From JAHBVY01 sp964415255 (GTDB lineage Bacteria; Myxococcota_A; Polyangia; Polyangiales; Polyangiaceae): DNA of 18,368 nucleotides. Shown piece after piece: positions 7,410 to 13,411 of the stretch. Each line of letters starts with the position of its first letter. Within the stretch, counting starts at the first letter, position 1. Under the pieces are notes generated by a model. It searched no databases. It saw only the letters and a program-made list of their open reading frames with translations, and was not told the DNA's origin. The position numbers and the translations under genes were made by a program. Where the stretch lies: NCBI GenBank assembly GCA_964415255.1, contig CAYQAC010000108.1:1-18368 (forward strand), in the 5' to 3' direction.

Positions 7410-7508
7410 GCGGCTTGGGGGTGCCTTGAGCGGGCTGAGCAGCTCGGTGGTCGCCTGCTCTTTCATCGCGTGGTCGCCCACCGTTTAGGCGGTTTCTGGA
7501 TTTTCGGT

Positions 7509-7525
7509 CGGGGTTGCCCACCCCG
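7509..7525. other. Short hairpin in the convergent intergenic region
   Basis: CGGGGT (7509-7514), loop TGCCC, ACCCCG (7520-7525). It lies inside a stretch (about 7495-7525) that resembles, loosely, the repeated intergenic motif at 12694 and 16413. A further small hairpin, GTGGC-ATT-GCCAC, is at 7549-7561. The 286-bp region 7384-7669 contains no gene that I can support. Confidence 0.4.
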
Positions 7526-7597
7526 TCCCGTGCTCGGCCCAGCGATGTGTGGCATTGCCACGTGAAAATAAGGAGCCGGAGGGCCTGCGCGCGTCCT

Positions 7598-7657
7598 ACC
7601 CCTCCCTGACGTCCGTCCTCGGGAGCTGCGCTCCCTGCGGGCGGCCATGGGAGGGGT
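7598..7657. terminator. Long imperfect hairpin downstream of the peroxidase gene
   Basis: A 60-nt nested structure. The outer stem ACCCCTCCC (7598-7606) pairs with GGGAGGGGT (7649-7657). The middle stem CCGTCC (7613-7618) pairs with GGGCGG (7639-7644, one G-T). The inner stem GGGAG (7621-7625) pairs with CTCCC (7631-7635) around CTGCG. It begins 12 nt past the minus-strand stop codon at 7670 and lies between convergent genes. There is no T run, so it may be a processing or mRNA-stability element, or a small RNA, rather than a classical terminator. Confidence 0.42.
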
Positions 7658-7669
7658 GCTCTAGCGCGC

Positions 7670-8221
7670 TCAGCGTGACAGCTCGCGCTCGATGGCCTCC
7701 GTGAGGAAACCGGCGTCTGGTGCCACGTCGGGCGCGAAGCGCGCGACCACCTCGCCTTGGCGGCTCACCAGGAACTTCTCGAAGTTCCATAGGATTTCAT
7801 CGGGAGCGCCAGGGTCCACCCCATAGCCGATGAGTTTTGCGCGGAAGTCGCTGCCGGGCTGCTGCTGCGCCTCGGGCTGGGCGGCGGTCAGCGTGGCGTA
7901 AAGTGGGTGCTGGCCTTCCCCCTTAACGACGATCTTCGAGAACATGGGGAAGGTGACGCCGTAGCTCGCGGAGCAGAACGTCTGGATCTCCTGGTTGGTG
8001 CCGGGCTCCTGTGCGCCGAACTCGTTGGCGGGGAAGCCCAGGACCTCGAAGCCGCGGTCCTTGTACTGCTGGTACAGCGCCTCAAGGCCCGCGTACTGCG
8101 GCGTGAGCCCGCATTTAGACGCCACGTTCACCACCAAGCGCACCTTGCCGCCATGCTCCGCTAGTGAGGAAGGCTTACCATCAATCGTGTCCACGGCGAT
8201 CTGTTCGAGGTCCTGTGTCAT
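7670..8221 (-). CDS. Glutathione-peroxidase-like thiol peroxidase
   Basis: 183 residues from the ATG at 8221. The family reduces hydroperoxides with a reactive Cys or Sec; here NVASKCGLTPQY carries Cys37, not selenocysteine. WNFEKFL supplies the Trp145-Asn146 pair. The usual block FPCNQFG is FPANEFG, so the tetrad Gln is replaced by Glu67 and the nearby Cys by Ala65. Another cysteine, Cys83 in TFCSASYGVTFP, could act in resolution. There is no signal peptide, so it is likely cytoplasmic. Most bacterial members use thioredoxin rather than glutathione. It lies 31 bp downstream of the spermidine-synthase-like gene, on the same strand, but also has its own possible promoter. The frame is open further upstream, into the tail of the neighbouring gene. 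Confidence 0.88.
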   Translation of the reverse strand: MTQDLEQIAVDTIDGKPSSLAEHGGKVRLVVNVASKCGLTPQYAGLEALYQQYKDRGFEVLGFPANEFGAQEPGTNQEIQTFCSASYGVTFPMFSKIVVKGEGQHPLYATLTAAQPEAQQQPGSDFRAKLIGYGVDPGAPDEILWNFEKFLVSRQGEVVARFAPDVAPDAGFLTEAIERELSR

Positions 8222-8227
8222 GCCGCT

Positions 8228-8256
8228 GTCGTAACGTAGGACGCAGGTGGCGTCAC
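8228..8256 (-). promoter_or_regulatory. Candidate internal promoter for the peroxidase gene
   Basis: On the minus strand GTGACG (8256-8251), a 17-nt spacer, TACGAC (8233-8228), then 6 nt to the ATG at 8221. It could allow peroxidase expression separate from the upstream genes. Confidence 0.33.
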
Positions 8257-9986
8257 GGGGCAGGTAGCGTCTTCGCGGCGTCTTCACCTTCCTCCGCGGT
8301 GTCTTCACCTTCCTCCGCGGCGCCGGCGGGCGGCAGGCCGAGCTCCGCCCGGTACAGCTCCACCAGAGGCTGGTGATGGAGCAGGTTGACCTCGCCGGGG
8401 GGCGCGCGGGTGTCGGGCGGCCGCTTGAACAGCTCGCGTAAGCTCTCTTCCGTGAGGAAGGCGTACCCACCGCCTGGCAGCTGCTCCGGGGGGTGCAGCT
8501 CGCGGCGCCCGGCGAGCACCAGGCTGAGCTCGCCGAGCAGCGGCACGCCGACCTGGTACTCCAGGGTGTTCAGGCCGCTCGCGCTGAGGGTGGCCATGAT
8601 GCTGCCGTGGCTCTCAGGCGTCATGAAGCCGGACGCGGCGCTCACCGTGAGGACGCCACCCTCCGTAAGCAGCTCAGCCAAGCGCTCGAACACGTGGCGC
8701 GTGTAGTGCTTGGCGTGCTCGTAGCTGAGCGGGCGCGGGAAGTCAGCTAAGATGACGTCATACTGACCCTGGGCGGTGCTGACGAAGGCCGCGGGCTCAT
8801 CCTCAATCAGCACCACGCGCGCGTCGCTGAGCGCGCCCTGGCTCGCTCGCGCGAGCCACACTGAGCGGCGTGCCAGCTCAGGGAGGGCGCGCGAGGGCAC
8901 CACCACCACCAGCTCTTCCACGCTGGGGTGCCGCAGCACGGCGCGCTCGATCAGCCCGTCCCCACCGCCGAGCACCAGCACGCGCCGGGGCTCCTCGCTG
9001 AGCGCCATCGCGGGCACCACCAGGCTCTCCACGTAACGGTAGCCGTCGAGCTGGGCGCGGCGCAGCTGGCCCCCAACGAACAGCAGGTAGGCCTGCTGCG
9101 AGCTGACGATCACGATCTCTTCGTCGGCTCCCGCGCTGCTGTAGATGAGCTCGCCCGGGTAGTGGCCGAGACGTGAGACGGGCAGCTGACGTTCGGCCAC
9201 CCCAAGGCTCAGGGCGGCGAGCGCGCCCACGCCGTAGGTGACGACCCGCAGAGCGTGCCTGAGCGGCGTGCGGCGGGCGTCCAGGTACAGGTGTTGGTAG
9301 AGGGTTGGGGTCCAGGCGCCCGCGGCGGCGAGCAGCATGCCGAGGAAGGCGCCGGTGCGCTGGTGACCGATGACCGCGGCGCCCGCGGCGGCCGCGCCGA
9401 GGATCGCGGTGAGCGCGAGCAGGCGCAGCGGATCGAGCAGCCAAGCGAACGATCCGAGCTGACGCGCCGGGGCGCTGAACTGCTGGTGGGCCGCGAACGC
9501 GGCGATGGTGCCGGCGAAGCCGAGGCTGAAGGGGCCGCTCAGCGCGACGGCGGTCATCAGCGCCGGGCTGAGGAAGGCCTCACGTAGCAGCAGCGGGGAG
9601 CCGCTCGCCACCAGCGATGACGCGATGAGGGCGAGCACCAAGCGCTCCGGAGCGGCGAGCTGTAGGCGTCGGTTCAAGAGCAACGCCAGGCTGACGCCCG
9701 CGGCGGTGGACCACAGCGGCGTGTGGGGGTGGGGGCCGAAGCCAGGGCTGAACGCCAGGCTCGCCTGGCGCACCACCAGCTCGTGGAAGGTGGCGAGCAG
9801 GGCCGCGCTGAGGAGCAACCAGTAGTAGAGGAGCGTCAGCGCGTGAGGCGGCGCGTCCGCGCTGCCGTCAGCTGCGCTGATGTTAGCCGAGCTGCCCTTA
9901 ACCGAGCTGCCGTCAGCTGCACTGACGTTAACCGAGCTGCCGTCAGCTGCGCTGTCTTCAGCTGCCACGCGATCAGGCGGCTTCAC
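8253..9986 (-). CDS. Membrane-fused spermidine-synthase-like protein
   Basis: 577 residues from a GTG at 9986 that overlaps the upstream stop codon (GTGA). Residues 1-47 are a repetitive Ser/Ala/Asp tail. About seven hydrophobic segments follow to residue 260, then a Rossmann-fold domain of the polyamine aminopropyltransferase/methyltransferase type. The nucleotide loop is clear: RRVLVLGGGDGL, Gly340-Gly344. Asp415 in DVILADFPRP matches the catalytic Asp of D-x4-D. The acidic residue that follows strand 2 in true synthases (V-E-x-D) is replaced by VVVPSR (361-366). The D of S-x-DP is Arg417. The usual Y-H-E is YVE (318-320). It may therefore use a different substrate or be a non-catalytic binder. 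The C-terminus is acidic with a 21-bp tandem repeat. Confidence 0.82.
   Translation of the reverse strand: MKPPDRVAAEDSAADGSSVNVSAADGSSVKGSSANISAADGSADAPPHALTLLYYWLLLSAALLATFHELVVRQASLAFSPGFGPHPHTPLWSTAAGVSLALLLNRRLQLAAPERLVLALIASSLVASGSPLLLREAFLSPALMTAVALSGPFSLGFAGTIAAFAAHQQFSAPARQLGSFAWLLDPLRLLALTAILGAAAAGAAVIGHQRTGAFLGMLLAAAGAWTPTLYQHLYLDARRTPLRHALRVVTYGVGALAALSLGVAERQLPVSRLGHYPGELIYSSAGADEEIVIVSSQQAYLLFVGGQLRRAQLDGYRYVESLVVPAMALSEEPRRVLVLGGGDGLIERAVLRHPSVEELVVVVPSRALPELARRSVWLARASQGALSDARVVLIEDEPAAFVSTAQGQYDVILADFPRPLSYEHAKHYTRHVFERLAELLTEGGVLTVSAASGFMTPESHGSIMATLSASGLNTLEYQVGVPLLGELSLVLAGRRELHPPEQLPGGGYAFLTEESLRELFKRPPDTRAPPGEVNLLHHQPLVELYRAELGLPPAGAAEEGEDTAEEGEDAAKTLPAP
8280..8321. repeat. 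Two tandem 21-bp units at the 3' end of the synthase-like gene
   Basis: GTCTTCACCTTCCTCCGCGG occurs at 8280-8299 and 8301-8320, each followed by one variable base (T, then C). It encodes the repeated AEEGED acidic tail of the protein. Confidence 0.85.
9864..9965. repeat. Degenerate in-frame repeats encoding the synthase-like N-terminus
   Basis: The motif GAGCTGCCGTCAGCTGC recurs, exactly at two places and with variation elsewhere, between about 9864 and 9965. On the minus strand it gives three SAADGS copies (SAADGSSVNV, SAADGSSVKG, SAADGSADA). The segment looks like a recently expanded disordered tail ahead of the first membrane segment. Confidence 0.7.
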
Positions 9987-11419
9987 TTACCGCCGACGAA
10001 GACGCCGCCGCCGCCACCGCCACCGCCGGCGGTGCCGCAGGTGCCCGCGACGCAGAAGAACAGCAGGAACCCGATGATGAACAGCCACCCGAGCGCCTTG
10101 CTGCAGCCGCTCGCGGGCGCGCCGCCGCCGCCGCCCTGGAACTGGGCGCCCGCGCCGTCTACTGGCAGCCCGAAGCCTTGCGCCACCACCGGCCAGGCGA
10201 TGGGCTGGCTGTAGCTCCACTGCACCTCGGTCTCGTTCATCTCGCGGCTGAGCACGTCGTCCCCATCGACGAAATCGTCAGCGCGCGTCGTCTCGCCGAT
10301 CTCGCACTTCCAGTACACCTCGCCGAGCACGTACTCCACGCCGGCCGTGCCCCAGTCCCGGTTCCTGAAGTAGCGGCCACCCCAGGTGACTCCGTTCGGG
10401 AGCTGGGTGATGTCCAGGTCGGCGATGTTCACCGGGGTGACCCAGCTCCACCCCTTCTCTGGATCCTTGATGAGCCAGCGGAAGCCGATGCCCTGGCTCC
10501 ACAGGAGGTACTCCTCCCAAGAGTAGTGTTCGCCATCGTAGTAGGTGCCGCGCCTGAGGTAGGCGATGCAGGTGTAGGCGTAGCCTTCGAAGTTGCCGAC
10601 CGCCCCGATGGGGACGTCGGGCTGCTTCATCGCGGCCTCTTGTTGCGCCACGATCTGCTGTGAGGCGATGTCTGTTACCGCATGGCAATACGGGCAGCCC
10701 ATGCGCTCAGCGCGCCCGCCCGCCAGCTTCGGCACGTTGCCGCCGCAGTTCGGGCACTGCATGTAGCCGGTGTCGACCTCACGCGCGTGGCGCTCCCCCA
10801 GCTGCTGCACCTGCATCTGGGCTTCACCGAACACGTAGCCGATGAACACCGTGTAGGCGCCGCTGCCGTCGCCGTAGTCGATGGTCGCGAACCCGTTGCC
10901 CTGGCTGTAGAGGTCCACGTAGTGGCGCACGAAGCCGACCGGGAAGGCCTCTGGCAGCTCACCCTCCGCCGAGCGGATGCTCCCCTCCTTAGTCTCCGCG
11001 ACGCGGAACATCTGGCCGCCGAGGGGGACGTCCTGCTCCAGCCGGAGCATGGACTGCGGCGGCACCGAGATACCCGGGACCTGCTGGGTGACGTACCACT
11101 GGCCTTGCGCGAACGCGAGCCAGCCCCAGCCCTGGCCGTAGTCGAAGGAGACGTAGAACTCATCCCAAGGGCCGGCCCCATGATCGAGCTGGACTCGCCC
11201 CAGCACCTCGAATGGGCGCGACGCCAAGGTGCCGCGGTCCCCCACCGCGATGAGGCACGGCGTGTCGGCCATGTCGGCGACCTTGCCCAGGTTCTCCAGC
11301 CCGCGGTCCGAGCGGACCACGGTCGCCTGACAGTACGGGCACACCTTGGCGATGGAGGAACCAAGCCCGAACTCGATTGGGGCTCCGCAACTCGGACACT
11401 GACCTTGCGCTACTGCCAT
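9983..11419 (-). CDS. Double-DUF4178 zinc-ribbon membrane protein
   Basis: 478 residues from the ATG at 11419. Zinc ribbon 1 is Cys8, Cys11, Cys27, Cys30 (CPSCG, CPYC); a DUF4178-type domain follows (WDEFYVSFDYGQGWGWLA, about 85-102). Zinc ribbon 2 is Cys222, Cys225, Cys242, Cys245 (CPNCG, CPYC), with a second DUF4178-type domain (WEEYLLWSQGIGFRWLI, about 301-317). A Gly-rich linker leads to one membrane segment near the C-terminus (ALGWLFIIGFLLFFCVAG, 442-459) and a poly-Gly tail. DUF4178 has no established activity. It is known as a genomic companion of membrane spermidine-synthase-like genes, which is exactly the next gene here (4-bp overlap). Most of the protein is probably cytoplasmic, tethered by its C-terminus. 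Confidence 0.85.
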   Translation of the reverse strand: MAVAQGQCPSCGAPIEFGLGSSIAKVCPYCQATVVRSDRGLENLGKVADMADTPCLIAVGDRGTLASRPFEVLGRVQLDHGAGPWDEFYVSFDYGQGWGWLAFAQGQWYVTQQVPGISVPPQSMLRLEQDVPLGGQMFRVAETKEGSIRSAEGELPEAFPVGFVRHYVDLYSQGNGFATIDYGDGSGAYTVFIGYVFGEAQMQVQQLGERHAREVDTGYMQCPNCGGNVPKLAGGRAERMGCPYCHAVTDIASQQIVAQQEAAMKQPDVPIGAVGNFEGYAYTCIAYLRRGTYYDGEHYSWEEYLLWSQGIGFRWLIKDPEKGWSWVTPVNIADLDITQLPNGVTWGGRYFRNRDWGTAGVEYVLGEVYWKCEIGETTRADDFVDGDDVLSREMNETEVQWSYSQPIAWPVVAQGFGLPVDGAGAQFQGGGGGAPASGCSKALGWLFIIGFLLFFCVAGTCGTAGGGGGGGGVFVGGK

Positions 11420-11433
11420 GGGACTTTCGCGGG

Positions 11434-11439
11434 ACTCTA
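11434..11439 (-). promoter_or_regulatory. Candidate -10 element of the DUF4178 operon
   Basis: TAGAGT on the minus strand, 14 nt before the ATG at 11419. A TTGACC lies at 11459-11454, but only 14 nt separate it from the hexamer, which is short for a standard promoter. GAAAG close to the ATG may serve as a weak ribosome binding site. Confidence 0.35.
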
Positions 11440-11552
11440 ACAGCTTTCACCCCGGTCAAGCGAGGAGACCGACGTCAGCCCTACCGATGGGTACCAAGAG
11501 CGGGGATGGTGGGGGATGCGCCGTCGCGAGCCCCCTCCGATCGTTAGGTACG

Positions 11553-12554
11553 CTACCGAACGCTCTCGGTCTCTTCGCGTGGCGCCTCTTCGCGCAGCGC
11601 CTCCTCCACCAGCGCGCGCAGGTCGTCTGAGGCGCCGCGGCGCACGCTTTGTTTCTTTGTGGAAACAATGGGTGCCGGCTGGGCCAGGGCGAGCGCTTCC
11701 ATCTCCTCCAGCGTCTCGGGTTCGCCGCGGCGGCGCCGGGCGAGCACCCGCGTGAGCCAGGGCCTGGCGTCCTCCAGCTGGAAGTCGCCGCGCGCCAGGG
11801 CCTCGGGCGCGCTCGTGAGCAGCTCGGTGATGCGCGGGTTCGAGCTGAGGAGATCGCTCGCTTGCTTCAAGGTGGCGCGCTGGGTGGTGGAGAGCTCGCT
11901 CAGCGCGGCGCGCAGCCGGTGACCGTGCAGGTCGGCGAACAGCGCCGTGGCGATCGCGAGCTCACCGCAGCCGAGCCGGGTGAGCTGAGTGACGCGCGGG
12001 CCACCGCAGCTCTTCGAGTAGATGTAGGAGGCCTCGAGCAAGAGCACGCCGAACCCGAGCCCGACGGCCGCGAGCTCTGAAGCCGCGTCGAGCGTGGGCG
12101 CTGGCTCGTCCTCTTCCGCCGTCTCCAGGAGGAAGACGGCGCCGAGCGCGGTGGCGATGGCGGAGGTGAGCTGGATTGGGTGGCTCAGCTCTTGAGCGGC
12201 GAGCGTGATGAGCCAGCCGTCGTCGTCGGGCGTGACGCGGCTGAACTCACCCGCGGCGGGGGTGGCGCAGCTGCCGGTACCGCAACCGCCGGTGCTGCAG
12301 CTGCCTCCGCTCGCCACCTCCTCTGCGTCGAACAGGGCGACGCGGATGGGCACATCAGTCAGCCCGGCGTGCTCCTGCGCCCTGCGGAGCACGCGGGTCG
12401 CGCCCTTTAGACCCGAGGAGAACTCGTCAGGGAAGTAGCGCCCCGTGGGCAGCACCAGCGGGCGCTCTCCGAGCTCATCACCGCGCTCGCTCGTCAGCGC
12501 CGCGAACCGAGCGACCACCCCGCGGAGCACTCCGAAGTCCGGCAAGAGTTCCAT
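11553..12554 (-). CDS. Unknown protein with a Cys-x4-Cys-x4-Cys motif
   Basis: 333 residues from the ATG at 12554. I do not recognise the family. No signal peptide is seen. A mainly mixed N-terminal region contains FDAEEV followed by a Gly/Ser loop with Cys86, Cys91 and Cys96 evenly spaced (GSCSTGGCGTGSC), a candidate metal or cluster site. A moderately hydrophobic stretch, ELSHPIQLTSAIATALGAVFL, follows; two later cysteines are in SKSCGG and RLGCGE. The C-terminus (STKKQSVRR onward) is charged and probably disordered. It is transcribed in the same direction as the DUF4178 operon, 133 bp upstream of it, so it may or may not belong to the same unit. An AT-rich inverted repeat lies inside the coding sequence at 11649-11668. 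Confidence 0.7.
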   Translation of the reverse strand: MELLPDFGVLRGVVARFAALTSERGDELGERPLVLPTGRYFPDEFSSGLKGATRVLRRAQEHAGLTDVPIRVALFDAEEVASGGSCSTGGCGTGSCATPAAGEFSRVTPDDDGWLITLAAQELSHPIQLTSAIATALGAVFLLETAEEDEPAPTLDAASELAAVGLGFGVLLLEASYIYSKSCGGPRVTQLTRLGCGELAIATALFADLHGHRLRAALSELSTTQRATLKQASDLLSSNPRITELLTSAPEALARGDFQLEDARPWLTRVLARRRRGEPETLEEMEALALAQPAPIVSTKKQSVRRGASDDLRALVEEALREEAPREETESVR

Positions 12555-12617
12555 GCCTTAGCTTGCCAGAATCCGGCGCCGGGGCGACAAACGGTTTGCC
12601 GCAGCGGCCCGCGACGC

Positions 12618-12663
12618 AAAAAGTCAGCTTGTAGGCCTCGCTGCGTACCAGCTCACGCTGACT
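12618..12663 (-). terminator. Candidate Rho-independent terminator of the secreted-protein gene
   Basis: On the minus strand AGTCAGC (12663-12657) and GCTGACT (12628-12622) form a 7-bp stem, and the descending arm runs into TTTTT (12622-12618). It lies about 70 nt past the stop codon at 12732 and would end that transcript before the gene starting at 12554. The loop of 28 nt is long. Confidence 0.45.
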
Positions 12664-12693
12664 CTCGCCCCGCGCGAGGCTAGCTGCAGTGCC

Positions 12694-12718
12694 CGCAGCG
12701 CGGTGCCCAACCCCCAAA
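12694..12718 (+). repeat. Intergenic repeat, copy 1
   Basis: A 25-bp sequence containing GGTGCCCAACCCCCAAA, matching 16413-16437 with one mismatch (A versus G at the fourth base). It sits in the 177-bp region 12555-12731, which has no gene. Confidence 0.75.
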
Positions 12719-12731
12719 AATCCAAGGCTCG

Positions 12732-13238
12732 TCAGCTGTAGCCGCGGCGCTCGCGCTCAAGCTCAGCTAGGCGCGCCACTACGCCGCGCGCGACGATCTC
12801 AAGCACGCGGCGCACCACCTCGGCGCGCTTGTTGGCGGGCCCACCGAAGCTCAGGTGGCTCTTCGCCACCTTCCCCTTGGGGAGCCGCCCGGTGGCGCTG
12901 CACACCACCTTCACCACATCGCCCTGCTGCTCGATGGTCAGCCGCGTGACCGTGTAGCGGTAGGTGATTCGGTTCCCAGTCCCCGCGCCCCAGGTGACGC
13001 GCCGGACCTCTCGCTTCAAGATGTCCCGGAGCTGTTTGCGGATGACGGCGGCGCGCTCGAGGTCGTCTGGCAGCTCCAGCCGATCGAGGATCACATCGGG
13101 TCGGCCCTTGGGCAGCTCGCGCTTCGACGCCAAGGCGGCGGGCTCGGCGCGCGCGGGCGTCGCGAGCCACGCGGTGCCGAGCACCAGCAGCCCGAGCAAG
13201 GTGCGGCGAGGGACGACGCGGCGATGGAGGGGCTCCAC
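12732..13238 (-). CDS. Secreted protein of unknown function
   Basis: 168 residues from a GTG at 13238. The N-terminus has a basic region with PRRTLLGLL, a hydrophobic core and a likely cleavage site after ATPARA (residue 31). The RR followed by TLLG is close to, but not a clean match for, a Tat signal. The mature domain is rich in Arg/Lys and has a single Cys (VVCSATG). It contains the string KGKVAKSHLSFGG near the C-terminus, which looks conserved in character, but I do not recognise a family. It is divergent from glpA; a candidate promoter sits directly before the GTG. Confidence 0.68.
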   Translation of the reverse strand: MEPLHRRVVPRRTLLGLLVLGTAWLATPARAEPAALASKRELPKGRPDVILDRLELPDDLERAAVIRKQLRDILKREVRRVTWGAGTGNRITYRYTVTRLTIEQQGDVVKVVCSATGRLPKGKVAKSHLSFGGPANKRAEVVRRVLEIVARGVVARLAELERERRGYS

Positions 13239-13244
13239 GGCCTG

Positions 13245-13274
13245 GCTCTAGCGGGGCAGAGCGCCCAGGGCCAA
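13245..13274 (-). promoter_or_regulatory. Candidate promoter of the secreted-protein gene
   Basis: On the minus strand TTGGCC (13274-13269), an 18-nt spacer, TAGAGC (13250-13245), then 6 nt to the GTG at 13238. This gives a predicted leaderless mRNA and supports the GTG start. Confidence 0.42.
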
Positions 13275-13321
13275 GTAGTTGGCCCCCAGGGCGGGTGACG
13301 GATGAGCCTCGGCGCGCGGGT

Positions 13322-13350
13322 TTGCGAGCGCCCGGTAACGCAGCTATAGC
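13322..13350 (+). promoter_or_regulatory. Promoter of glpA-glpB
   Basis: TTGCGA (13322-13327), a 17-nt spacer, TATAGC (13345-13350). The predicted transcription start is near 13357, leaving a leader of about 55 nt that ends in GAAGGG (13398-13403), 8 nt before the ATG. Among the promoters in this window this is the best match to a sigma-70 site. Confidence 0.55.
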
Positions 13351-13411
13351 CGGCGAGCGGCGCACCCCGCTCTGGGTGAGGGTGAGGTCCGCGCGCCGAA
13401 GGGCCTCGCGC

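Noticed and set aside
7410..7597. Small genes in the convergent region after the phosphatidyltransferase
   Set aside because: The open frames there are Arg/Gly/Pro-rich shadows without start context or recognisable sequence.
10675..11364. Open frame of 229 codons in another minus-strand frame within the DUF4178 gene
   Set aside because: Ser/Arg/Ala/Thr-rich with no motif; the real frame carries two zinc ribbons.
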